NCBI GenBank assembly: GCA_947632615.1
Contig: CANRPW010000008.1
Location: 32,403 to 96,402 of the forward strand
From: an uncultured Clostridia bacterium
GTDB lineage: Bacteria; Bacillota; Clostridia; Lachnospirales; CAG-274
Length of the DNA stretch: 64,000 nt
Direction of reading: 5' to 3'
The translations under genes and the position numbers were made by a program. Shown piece by piece: positions 37,950 through 45,985 of the stretch. The notes beneath the pieces are model-generated. The model was not told the origin of the DNA. It made no database searches and worked only from the letters and a program-made list of their open reading frames with translations. Position 1 is the first letter of the stretch. Each line of letters starts with the position of its first letter.

Positions 37950-38182
37950 CAGTACATTTCGTTATCAAGCCCCAACAGATAATCGGCGCTTACGTTGTAT
38001 GCCCTTGCAAATGATGAGACCGTGTCAAGGGTTATTTTCCTCTTTGGGCTTCTGAGCCCGCTTTTAAATATAATAAGGAGATTTTCCCCTGCGTAGGTGT
38101 CGGGCTTTTCAAGCTCTCCGTTTTCGTTAAGCACTGCCCTGACCCTTTCCTTAAAAACCTTGTAGGTATCATCGGCTATCAT
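37949..38182 (-). CDS. Small XRE-like protein
   Basis: This 77-residue protein ends with LDTVSSFARAYNVSADYLLGL, the usual last helices of Cro/CI-type (XRE) domains. The N-terminal half lacks a clear recognition-helix pattern, and a basic stretch GLRSPKRKITL replaces it, so the domain may be degenerate or divergent. GGGAGA lies upstream of the ATG, and a terminator follows. It may be a transcriptional regulator. No target can be named. Confidence 0.6.
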   Translation of the reverse strand: MIADDTYKVFKERVRAVLNENGELEKPDTYAGENLLIIFKSGLRSPKRKITLDTVSSFARAYNVSADYLLGLDNEMY

Positions 38183-38254
38183 ATTATCACTCTCCCTTCG
38201 CTCTGTTTATTCTTCCCATATTGCGGGTTCTTATGTTTTTTAATATCAAAATAA

Positions 38255-38283
38255 TTGAAACAGGAGTACGCCTATGATATAAT
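38255..38283 (+). promoter_or_regulatory. Sigma-A promoter of the DMT transporter
   Basis: TTGAAA, 17 bases and TATAAT lie about 33 bases before the ATG at 38317. Confidence 0.85.
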
Positions 38284-38316
38284 ACAACAATAAATCAGAT
38301 GAAGTGAGGCAATAAA

Positions 38317-39210
38317 ATGAAAGATAAAAACATATTATCCGTACTTATGATAATAACAGCAGCCTCGGGCTGGGGCATTATAGGAGTTTTTACACGCCCC
38401 CTTTCAGGGTTTGGCTTCAGCCCCTTTCAGATAACATTTTTAAGAAGTATTATAGTCGTAATATTAATGGGGCTGTTTCTTCTTATTAAAAATAAAAGCC
38501 TTTTGCATATTAAAATAAAAGATGTATGGATATTTTTAGGCAACGGACTTCTGAGCATTGTATTTTTTAATGTATGCTATTTTATAACGATAAACAACTC
38601 CACTCTTGCCACAGCATCCATACTGTTGTACACGGCACCCTGCTTTGTGGTGATAATGTCAGCCGTATTTTTTAAGGAAAAAATAACCCTGCAAAAGCTT
38701 GCCGCCTTGGTGTTAGCCTTTATAGGCTGTATAGCAACAAGCGGCTTTACAGGGGGAGAAATAAGCCTTTTTGCCTTTCTTACGGGCATAGGTGCAGGGC
38801 TTGGCTATGCCGCCTACAGCATTTTCGGCAAGGCGGCTCTTAAAAAATATCATACCTTTACCTTCTTGTTTTATACATTTACGGTCTCGTCAATAGGGCT
38901 TTTGCCCTTTGCCAAAATAGGGAATATATCCCGAAGCCTTGTCACACAGCCTCAATGTATAAGCCCGATTTTGGGCTTGGGTATAATAGCCACATTTTTG
39001 CCCTACATATTATATACAAAGGGGCTTAAAAAGGTAGAAGCAGGCAAGGCGTCAATATTGGCATTCGCCGAGCCTATGGTAGCCGCTGCCGCAGGCATAA
39101 TAATTTTTCATGAGCCCTTCGGCATTAAAAACATAGTGGGCATATTGCTTATATTCTTAGCAATTGTGCTGCTCAACTTTACATTTGACATAAACTTAAA
39201 GAAGAAATGA
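38317..39210 (+). CDS. EamA/DMT-family metabolite exporter
   Basis: This 297-residue membrane protein has ten hydrophobic segments in two EamA repeats. The first starts SGWGIIGVFTRPLSGFGFSPFQITFLRS, and the second ends EPMVAAAAGIIIFHEPFGIKNIVGILLI. Members move amino acids, nucleobases or drug-like metabolites, and the substrate is unknown. It is a single-gene unit with a good promoter and a bidirectional terminator. Confidence 0.85.
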   Translation: MKDKNILSVLMIITAASGWGIIGVFTRPLSGFGFSPFQITFLRSIIVVILMGLFLLIKNKSLLHIKIKDVWIFLGNGLLSIVFFNVCYFITINNSTLATASILLYTAPCFVVIMSAVFFKEKITLQKLAALVLAFIGCIATSGFTGGEISLFAFLTGIGAGLGYAAYSIFGKAALKKYHTFTFLFYTFTVSSIGLLPFAKIGNISRSLVTQPQCISPILGLGIIATFLPYILYTKGLKKVEAGKASILAFAEPMVAAAAGIIIFHEPFGIKNIVGILLIFLAIVLLNFTFDINLKKK

Positions 39211-39222
39211 ATAAGCCGGAAG

Positions 39223-39290
39223 CAAATTAAAATATGGCTATGCTTTAGCCCAAGTAAACAAGGGGCAAAGCATAGCCTTTATTTTAATTT
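39223..39290. terminator. Bidirectional terminator between DMT transporter and L,D-transpeptidase
   Basis: AAATTAAAATATGGCTATGC pairs with its near-complement ending in TTTTAATTT across a 25-base loop. A and T flanks serve both strands. Confidence 0.8.
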
Positions 39291-40051
39291 ACCCAAACAG
39301 CCGTTTTTTCTTTAACGCTTTTATACATATATTCCGCATCATCTACACTCATTCGCACACAGCCGCTGCTTCGCCTTTCACCCAATACGGAGTCGGTGAC
39401 ATTCCCCTCTTTATCCATAGCGACAGAATGAAAGAGGTAAGAGCCGTTAAACCTCACCCAAAATTTTGCTCCGCTTTTAAGTCTTGTAGAGTAAAACCAT
39501 TCTCCCCTGTCAGAAACGGTAAAAAGCCCTCTCGTGGTAGGCGACTGATTTTTTCCCGTTGCGCACTCTATTCTCATTTCAAGGCGAAAGCTGCCCTGTC
39601 TTCCCTTTAAAATATATACCTGCTGTCTATGTATGTCTACCCATACAAATTTATCGGTATCGCTTTCAAAGCCCCTTGTGTTTACAAAACATTCTATTTC
39701 CCTGTCAGTAAGAGGATCTTTAGCGGTCGGCTCATCCTCGGGTATGCTTATATCCTCTGCCCTTATCCATAATTCGTCATCGCCCCTTTTTACAAGATAC
39801 CACTTCAGGCTAAAATCCCTTAGTATAAGCACGCTTTCTCTTTTATCCGAAAGTGAATATGCCGATTTTTCGTTTGTGTCTTCAAACAGACGGGTCCCCT
39901 TTTTTATTTCTCCGTAAACGGGAGAAGCCACGACCTTTTTTGTAACGCTTTCCACTTCTTTATCGGTATAAACAGCCGCTCTGCCTGATGTAAGACTAAA
40001 GCCTGTCACAACGACCACCACCGCCAAAAAACATAATATATATTTGTGCAT
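39284..40051 (-). CDS. L,D-transpeptidase with SH3-like domain
   Basis: This 255-residue exported protein has a signal or anchor helix at the start and an SH3-like wall-binding region at about residues 45-100. The YkuD catalytic domain ends in SYLFHSVAMD and RRSSGCVRMS, with the nucleophile Cys in SSGCVRM. It forms 3-3 crosslinks or attaches proteins in peptidoglycan. The gene is divergent from nadB, with a Fur-like palindrome in the gap. Confidence 0.9.
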   Translation of the reverse strand: MHKYILCFLAVVVVVTGFSLTSGRAAVYTDKEVESVTKKVVASPVYGEIKKGTRLFEDTNEKSAYSLSDKRESVLILRDFSLKWYLVKRGDDELWIRAEDISIPEDEPTAKDPLTDREIECFVNTRGFESDTDKFVWVDIHRQQVYILKGRQGSFRLEMRIECATGKNQSPTTRGLFTVSDRGEWFYSTRLKSGAKFWVRFNGSYLFHSVAMDKEGNVTDSVLGERRSSGCVRMSVDDAEYMYKSVKEKTAVWVN

Positions 40052-40093
40052 ATATAGTTCCTTTTTTATTTATGTATATGCAAAGCGCCCTAA

Positions 40094-40106
40094 AATGATT
40101 ATCATT
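40094..40106. promoter_or_regulatory. Fur-box-like palindrome
   Basis: AATGAT-T-ATCATT is a perfect 6-1-6 dyad identical to the core of the Fur consensus. It lies 43 bases upstream of the L,D-transpeptidase start and 194 bases before nadB. The rest of this 248-base gap is AT-rich, with a second small dyad (GTTAA-N4-TTAAC) close to nadB. Confidence 0.4.
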
Positions 40107-40299
40107 GATATTTTTTTAACAATAATTGGGCTTTTTTCACTTTTTTTACTAAAACACTTGATTTATTTTTGATTTTATGTAATTATATTATATAAACCAA
40201 TATACAAGATTGAGAAATTTAGTAAATAGTAATTATATGAGTAATATCATTGTTAAAAAATTAACTATAATTCTTAGTCTGCCACATGGAGGAAGATAA

Positions 40300-41790
40300 A
40301 TGATATTAACAGATGTTATCATTATAGGCGCAGGCATAGCCGCTCATTCAGTAGCATGCCGATTGTGTGACAGAGGTAAAAAGGTAATAATAATTACAAA
40401 ATCAAATAAGAGGGATTGTAATTCCACACTTGCCCAAGGGGGAATTTCCGTAGCCTTAAGAGATGATGACAGCTATATGTCTCACTACGAAGACACTCTC
40501 ACCGCAGGCTGCGGGCTTAACGATAAGGAAGCCACCATGACCCTTGTGAAGGAAGCTCCGGGCATTATAAGAGATTTTATAAAATCGGGCATGAATTTTG
40601 ACAAAGAGCCTGACGGCTCGCTTAGCTTTGGCAAGGAAGCGGCTCATAAGCTTGCAAGAGTGATACATGCAGGCGGCGACAGAACCGGGCTTATGGTTAT
40701 GGAGCAGCTTTATAAAAACCTTGACGGGCGTGCCGAAATTCGTGAAAACGAGCCTGTAATAGACATAATTATGAAAAACGGCGAAGCCGTAGGCGTTATC
40801 ACAAGGGATAAAGACGGCAATTTCAACACCTACTGCGCGCCATATATTGTTATGGCAGCAGGCGGAATAGGAAATCTTTTTCCCGGTACGTCAAACGACT
40901 CCACAGTCACAGGCGACAGCGTAGCCCTTGCATACAGAGCAGGCGCAGAGCTTAAAAATCTGGAGTTTATACAGTTCCACCCCACCCTCCTCACCATAAA
41001 CGGCAAAAATTTCGGGCTTATCTCCGAAGCCGTAAGAGGTGACGGCGGCATACTTGTAAATGAAAAGGGCGAAAGAATAATGGAGGGCGTACACCCCATG
41101 AAGGATCTTGCCCCAAGAGATGTTGTGTCAAGAACCGTATATAGCCATACTCAGAAAGGCGAGAATATTTATCTAGATATATCGAAGATAAAAGGTTTTA
41201 AAAGCCGTTTCCCAAATGTATCGGAAATATGCGAGTCAAACGGTGTAGACCTTAACAAAAATCTTATACCCGTGGCTCCGGGAGCGCACTTCCACATGGG
41301 CGGCATAAAAGCAAAGCCCACCGGCGAGACCTCTGTGTCGGGGCTTTATGCGGTAGGCGAAGCTGCCTGCACAAATGTGCATGGCGCCAACAGACTGGCA
41401 AGCAATTCTCTGCTTGAAGGTCTTGTTTTCGGCAAACTCACGGCGGATAATATAATATCATCAGACAGGAAGGCAAACCCCGCCGAATATACAATGCCCA
41501 CCACTAAAATGAAGACTCCCCTCCCCACAAAAAAGGACATCACAAAAATTATGATGGAATGTGTGGGAATTGTAAGAACAGAGGAGAATATTCTTAAGGG
41601 CATAAAATATTTTGAGGGCTTTATGCCTGATGAAAAGGGCTTTATATCTTTAGATCCCCGTGCATATACAGACAAAGACCTTGAAATATACAATATGCTT
41701 ACAGCAGGCTGGCTTATAGCTAAATCAGCCTACGGCAGAAAAGAAAGCTTTGGCGCACATTACATTGAAAACGATAATATACATCATTAA
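40300..41790 (+). CDS. nadB: L-aspartate oxidase
   Basis: NadB oxidises aspartate to iminoaspartate, the first step of de novo NAD synthesis, with fumarate as the likely acceptor in anaerobes. The 496-residue flavoprotein shows IIGAGIAAHSVACRL, the FAD-contacting STLAQGGISVA, EFIQFHPTLL and the ARG-containing RGDGGILVNEKGER. The conserved HMGGI and EAACTNVHGANRLASNSLLE follow. GGAGGAA precedes the ATG. nadA, usually first in this operon, is not in the window. Confidence 0.95.
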   Translation: MILTDVIIIGAGIAAHSVACRLCDRGKKVIIITKSNKRDCNSTLAQGGISVALRDDDSYMSHYEDTLTAGCGLNDKEATMTLVKEAPGIIRDFIKSGMNFDKEPDGSLSFGKEAAHKLARVIHAGGDRTGLMVMEQLYKNLDGRAEIRENEPVIDIIMKNGEAVGVITRDKDGNFNTYCAPYIVMAAGGIGNLFPGTSNDSTVTGDSVALAYRAGAELKNLEFIQFHPTLLTINGKNFGLISEAVRGDGGILVNEKGERIMEGVHPMKDLAPRDVVSRTVYSHTQKGENIYLDISKIKGFKSRFPNVSEICESNGVDLNKNLIPVAPGAHFHMGGIKAKPTGETSVSGLYAVGEAACTNVHGANRLASNSLLEGLVFGKLTADNIISSDRKANPAEYTMPTTKMKTPLPTKKDITKIMMECVGIVRTEENILKGIKYFEGFMPDEKGFISLDPRAYTDKDLEIYNMLTAGWLIAKSAYGRKESFGAHYIENDNIHH

Positions 41791-41819
41791 AAAATTTATA
41801 ATTTTAATCAGGAGAAAAT

Positions 41820-42668
41820 ATGAACAATATATTATTAAACGAACAACTCAAAAGCTTTTTAAACGAAGATATAGGCACAGGTGATCTTTCTTCAGAGCTT
41901 ATATTTGAAGATGACACTATGGGCAAGGGCGGATTTCTTGCCAAAACCGACGGCGTGATCTGCGGTATGTTTCTTATAAAGGCAGTTTATGAGGCTTATG
42001 GCGACTGCAATGTTTCCGTAAAGCTGAATGTGGCTGACGGCGATGCCGTTAAAAAGGGAGATGTGCTCGCAGAGGTAAGCGGAAGAGTAATAACCCTTCT
42101 TTCATGTGAGAGGATAATATTAAACCTTATGCAGAGAATGAGCGGCATAGCCACAATATGCAGACAGCTTGTTGACAACTTAGACGACCCTTCCATAAAG
42201 ATAGTAGACACAAGAAAAACTCTGCCGGGACTCAGAATGTTGGATAAATATGCCGTAACTTGCGGCGGAGCATATAATCACAGAATAGGTCTTTATGACG
42301 GCGTAATGCTTAAAGACAATCATATTGCTTTTTCAGGCAGCATTACAAAAGCAGTAGAAACAGCAAGAGCCAAACTGGGACATATGGTCAAAATTGAGGT
42401 AGAGACCGAAACGGCAGAACAGGTAAAGGAAGCCGTATCGGCAGGCGCTGACGTAATTATGTTTGACAACCGCACCCCGGAGGAAATAAAGGAGCTTGTA
42501 AAGCTTGTGCCCTCAAATATTATAACTGAGGTGTCGGGCGGAGTAACTCCCGAAAGCATATCAGGCTTTAAAGGCTGCGGAGCAAATTATATTTCAACGG
42601 GATATATGACACACTCTGTAAAACCCCTTGACATAAGCTTTAATACAATAGGCGGCATTAAGATGTAA
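41820..42668 (+). CDS. nadC: Nicotinate-nucleotide pyrophosphorylase (quinolinate phosphoribosyltransferase)
   Basis: NadC makes nicotinate mononucleotide from quinolinate and PRPP. The 282-residue protein shows EDIGTGDLSS, LMQRMSGIAT, TRKTLPGLRMLDKYAVTCGG, HRIGLYDGVMLKDNH and EVSGGVTPESI. It starts 29 bases after nadB with AGGAGA upstream. It depends on quinolinate from an unlinked nadA or from salvage. Confidence 0.96.
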   Translation: MNNILLNEQLKSFLNEDIGTGDLSSELIFEDDTMGKGGFLAKTDGVICGMFLIKAVYEAYGDCNVSVKLNVADGDAVKKGDVLAEVSGRVITLLSCERIILNLMQRMSGIATICRQLVDNLDDPSIKIVDTRKTLPGLRMLDKYAVTCGGAYNHRIGLYDGVMLKDNHIAFSGSITKAVETARAKLGHMVKIEVETETAEQVKEAVSAGADVIMFDNRTPEEIKELVKLVPSNIITEVSGGVTPESISGFKGCGANYISTGYMTHSVKPLDISFNTIGGIKM

Positions 42669-42673
42669 TATCA

Positions 42674-42711
42674 AAAAGCCCACCCTTGCACTACGTCGCA
42701 AGAGTGGGCTT
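42674..42711. terminator. Terminator between nadC and the coat-like gene
   Basis: AAGCCCAC pairs with GTGGGCTT, with further pairing of CTTGC to GCAAG inside. The hairpin lies between convergent genes, and A or T tracts on both sides allow bidirectional use. Confidence 0.8.
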
Positions 42712-42744
42712 AAATAATATATATGAGAACGGGGTTATTATTTA

Positions 42745-43053
42745 TCAGATAGCGTTGTGTGTAAAGCCTGCTATCTTACAAATGGGTATTTCTGTCACGC
42801 TTCCTACCCAGTTTCCGCCTGATGAATTTCTACAATTACAGTTTCCGTTAAAGCCGCCTCTGTTGCCACAAGAGCTGCCAAGAGGGCAAGTAGGAGCTGC
42901 GCCTAAATCGGTGATAAGCTTAATGCTGCAGTCACATACAGCTGCAAGAACTCCCGTAAAACCACTTCCGGAAATACCTCCGCTTGTTGTAAAAATAGTG
43001 ACAGTCTGACCCACATATCTTTTCAAACTGTCAATAAGAGCACAATCAGACAA
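42745..43053 (-). CDS. Cysteine-rich spore-coat-like protein
   Basis: This 102-residue protein has an N-terminal half resembling an LSm-type barrel: LKRYVGQTVTIFTTSGGISG with GFTGVLAAVCDCSIKLIT. A Cys/Gly/Asn-rich loop (CPLGSSCGN...NCNCRN) and a closing strand IPICKIAGF follow. Seven or more cysteines are unusual for an anaerobe's cytosolic protein and suggest a crosslinked coat component. I chose the TTG at 43053 because GGAGG lies 7 bases upstream. A sigma-K-like promoter supports late sporulation expression. The assignment rests on composition and context. Confidence 0.6.
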   Translation of the reverse strand: MSDCALIDSLKRYVGQTVTIFTTSGGISGSGFTGVLAAVCDCSIKLITDLGAAPTCPLGSSCGNRGGFNGNCNCRNSSGGNWVGSVTEIPICKIAGFTHNAI

Positions 43054-43087
43054 GTTAAGTCCTCCCTTCAAGGTTTATAGTACATAC

Positions 43088-43110
43088 TATGAAGGGAGAA
43101 TTTTTTTGTT
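43088..43110 (-). promoter_or_regulatory. Candidate sigma-K promoter of the coat-like gene
   Basis: On the minus strand AC (43109-43108), 16 bases and CATAGTAT match the sigma-K pattern AC-N16/17-CATANNNT. It lies 35 bases upstream of the TTG. Confidence 0.4.
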
Positions 43111-43141
43111 ACAGCAAATATACCTTGGAATTTCAGCAAGC

Positions 43142-43932
43142 CTTAATATGTCGGCTTGCCATTCTTATATAGTGCCAATTCATAGATACCCCGCCCACCC
43201 ACAGCACTTAAACCTATCTAAACGCAATTTACTTAGTTGATGCTTTAACATATAGAATAGTAGTCTGTTCAGTCTGTTTTGTCACTCCATTTGGCAAACT
43301 TTAATATATCGGTTTGCCATTCTTCAAGTGTGCCAACTCTTAGTTACCCCGCCCACCCACAGCACTTAAACCTATCTAAACGCAATTTACTTAGTTGATG
43401 CTTTAACATATAGAATAGTAGTCTGTTCAGTCTGTTTTGTCACTCCATTTGGCAAATTTTAATATATCGGCTTGCCATTCTTATATAGTGCCAACTCTTA
43501 GTTACCCCGCCCACCCGCCCCTCCTCACCCCACCGCTGTGGTTGCAGATATTCCGGGTCGGCAAGTGTAGTTTTTTCCGACAATTCTTAATGTATCAGCT
43601 TACCATTCTTAAATAGTGCCAATTCTTAGATACCCCACCCACCCGCCCCTCCTCGCCCCACCGCTGTGGTTGCAGATATTCCGGGTCAGCAAGTGTAGTT
43701 TTTTCCGACAATTCTAAGCGTGTCGGTTTGCCATTGTTATAGATTGCCGAGCCTCAAAGACCCCGCCCGCCCCTCATGCCCTACCGCCGTGGCTAAAAAT
43801 TTATCGGGCCTACACCGCGGTACTCTTGCGTACCAAGGGTTTCTTTCCGACCGGGGATATCTTTAACCGATGCGGTAGGGCGCCGACACGGGGCGGGGTG
43901 GGTGGGGCGATGTTATTAACGCAGTTAATAAC
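43142..43932. repeat. Left repeat array: two A units, two B units and a terminal C unit
   Basis: A units of 159 bases repeat at about 43142 and 43301, sharing an AT-rich body (ACAGCACTTAAACC onward). B units repeat with a 128-base period (CGCTGTGGTTGCAGATATT at 43534 and 43662). Every unit starts with a GGCAAAC/GTTTGCC-like hairpin and CCCCGCCCACCC. The C unit (about 43714-43932) has TACCGCCGTGGCTAAAAATT, a GGTAC/GTACC hairpin, four G-runs and the terminal dyad GTTATTAAC-GCA-GTTAATAAC. Reading this array backward gives the right array at 48036-48560. No credible gene lies in this 900-base gap. Confidence 0.93.
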
Positions 43933-43969
43933 AAAAAAAGAACCCTCCGATATTTCATCGGAGAGTTCT
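43933..43969 (-). terminator. Rho-independent terminator of yabE-like gene
   Basis: On the minus strand AGAACTCTCCGAT pairs with ATCGGAGGGTTCT (one mismatch) and is followed by seven T. The repeat array begins at the last T. Confidence 0.9.
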
Positions 43970-43981
43970 GTTGATCCATTA

Positions 43982-45055
43982 TTATGATAAAACATAAACT
44001 CGAACATTTTTTCTGCCGTAATTTACGGCTTCTCTGTATGAATTAAAGCAAAGATCAATCTTGTTGCCCTTGATAGCTCCGCCTGTATCCGCTGCAAGAG
44101 CATATCCATAGCCCTCTACGTAAAGTCTTGTTCCGAGAGGTATGACTCTTGGGTCAACTGCAACAACACCATATTGTGCTCTAATACCGCTGGCTGTTAT
44201 TCCATATCCTGCCATTCCGGGAGTTTTTCCCGTACAAGCATAGTCTATAGAATATGCTGATGAATTCATTGTAAGCTCTCTTACAACGTTATTTTCGCCT
44301 GAAAATGACATGGCTGCAACTGAAGGCTCAGGAACTTTCTTCTTTGTACCAACCTCAACAACTTCATTAATAGGCGCCTTGATAACGGTTTCATCAATAA
44401 CTTCATAATCCTTTTCAACGCCGCCCTCATAATTTACTCTGAGAGTAAGCTGCTTCTTTCCGTCAACGCCTTCGCTTATTACTTTCTTAACGCCCTCTTC
44501 AACGTCCGGATTTTCAACCGTTTCCGTACTGAAGTGATAATCAACTACTCTTGTTTCAACCTTTTTATAAACTGAAACAACAGGTATCTTATCTACTACA
44601 TTATATAACTGTGAAGAGCTTACACCCTTATCTAAGGTATAATTTATACCTGTCTCCTGTCTGAGAAGCGAAAGTGCCTCACCTACAGTGTTTACATTCA
44701 TATTAATAGTGTATTCTTCCTCACCGTCAATAATAAAGGTTACGTCTTCGGCACGCTTTATGTTGATTACCATGCCGCTTGAAAGCTTGTCACTAAGCTC
44801 ACAGCTTAATGTGTCCTTCTCACCGACGGTTATGCCTTTTTCTTCAAAAAGCTCACCAACGGTTTCTTTATCTGTTACTTGTACTACAGATCCATTATTG
44901 TCCTGTACGACTACTGCATACTTTCCGGTTAATACTTCTCCGTTGTCAGCGGCGTTTACTATAGAAGTAAACATAAACAGAGTTGCCATAATAATGAGGG
45001 AAAAAGCAATTACACTTAATACCCCTCTAAAACGATGTCCTGCGATGTTAATCAT
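43982..45055 (-). CDS. YabE-like G5/3D-domain cell-wall protein
   Basis: This 357-residue exported protein resembles YabE/YuiC-type wall hydrolases related to resuscitation factors. After a signal anchor (about residues 10-36) there are two DUF348 repeats (AVVVQDNNGSVVQVTDKETV and TFIIDGEEEYTINMNVNTV). A G5 domain at about 150-235 and a C-terminal 3D domain follow, with its three aspartates in VAVDPRVIP, AADTGGAI and KIDLCF. The 3D domain is a lytic-transglycosylase-like fold. AAGGAGGA precedes the ATG. A small hairpin leader lies upstream. It is the last gene of metG-tatD-yabE, though a separate promoter is possible. Confidence 0.92.
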   Translation of the reverse strand: MINIAGHRFRGVLSVIAFSLIIMATLFMFTSIVNAADNGEVLTGKYAVVVQDNNGSVVQVTDKETVGELFEEKGITVGEKDTLSCELSDKLSSGMVINIKRAEDVTFIIDGEEEYTINMNVNTVGEALSLLRQETGINYTLDKGVSSSQLYNVVDKIPVVSVYKKVETRVVDYHFSTETVENPDVEEGVKKVISEGVDGKKQLTLRVNYEGGVEKDYEVIDETVIKAPINEVVEVGTKKKVPEPSVAAMSFSGENNVVRELTMNSSAYSIDYACTGKTPGMAGYGITASGIRAQYGVVAVDPRVIPLGTRLYVEGYGYALAADTGGAIKGNKIDLCFNSYREAVNYGRKNVRVYVLS

Positions 45056-45072
45056 TAAAAATTCCTCCTTTT

Positions 45073-45128
45073 GGACAAAGTAATAATGTTTTTAAATTTG
45101 AGCCCAAATCATAAAAGCTCCTTTGTCC
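45073..45128 (-). promoter_or_regulatory. Hairpin leader before the yabE-like gene
   Basis: On the minus strand GGACAAAG closes with CTTTGTCC, and inside GAGC pairs with GCTC. The stem ends just before AAAAGGAGG. It could modulate access to the ribosome site. No known class is recognised. Confidence 0.35.
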
Positions 45129-45208
45129 TTAGTAAGACCTTGTGTTATAATAGTATTTCACAAGTCCTTTAATGATTTGCAGGATTAATATTAACACATT
45201 TGTAACAA

Positions 45209-45985
45209 TTATGCAACAAAAATTATTTTGTCGAATAATGTCAATCCGTTTTTTAGAGTTATTTTTTCCACTTTTTCGGGAGAAATTTGTTTAATTTCCC
45301 CAATTTTATCAACTATATAGCGTAATTTTTGTGAATTATTACGTTCACCTCTCAAAGGCACCGGAGATAAATATGGCGAATCTGTTTCAATCAAAATACG
45401 CTCTAAGGGCACATTCTTAACCACTTCGCAAGGTTTTTTAGCATTTTTAAATGTTATTATACCTCCAAAGCCTAAATAAAATCCCATATCTATATAGTCA
45501 AGAGCCATCTGAGTATGTCCGCTATAGCTGTGTATAACACCTTTTCTTACATTACTTTCCTTTATTATGTCAAATGTATCCTTCGCTGCCTCTCTTGAAT
45601 GTACAATTATAGGCAGCCCCGTTTGCTCGGCTATTTCAAGCTGGCGCCTGAAACACTCCTTCTGTACCTCTCTGTCACAGAAGTCATAATAATAGTCAAG
45701 CCCTATTTCTCCTATGGCAACAGCCTTCTTATCCTCCGAAAGTCTTAATATCTCATTAAGGCTTCCTTCATTCATTGTGTCCGCTTCGTGTGGATGTATA
45801 CCTACAGCAGCATAAAAATTCTGCCATTTACGACTGAGTTCCAGTCCGGCGACAGAAGATTTAACGTCACAGCCTGCATTTATAATATAGCCTACATTTC
45901 CACAGGAAAACAGAGAAGAAATAAGTTCTTCTCTGTCTTCATCAAATCGTTCATCGTCATAATGCGCATGTGATTCAAAAAACAT
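45209..45985 (-). CDS. tatD: TatD-family metal-dependent deoxyribonuclease
   Basis: This 258-residue hydrolase has the amidohydrolase-like barrel of TatD DNases. Metal ligands are visible in ESHAHYDDERF, IGEIGLDYYYD, LPIIVHSREA, KGVIHSYSG and ILIETDSPYLSP. It overlaps the metG stop by one base (TAATG), the common metG-tatD pairing of Firmicutes. A 153-base gap follows before yabE. Confidence 0.95.
   Translation of the reverse strand: MFFESHAHYDDERFDEDREELISSLFSCGNVGYIINAGCDVKSSVAGLELSRKWQNFYAAVGIHPHEADTMNEGSLNEILRLSEDKKAVAIGEIGLDYYYDFCDREVQKECFRRQLEIAEQTGLPIIVHSREAAKDTFDIIKESNVRKGVIHSYSGHTQMALDYIDMGFYLGFGGIITFKNAKKPCEVVKNVPLERILIETDSPYLSPVPLRGERNNSQKLRYIVDKIGEIKQISPEKVEKITLKNGLTLFDKIIFVA

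Noticed and set aside
43142..43713. CRISPR-like array
   Set aside because: Units are 128-159 bases and repeat as whole blocks without unique spacers of constant length, and no cas gene is present.
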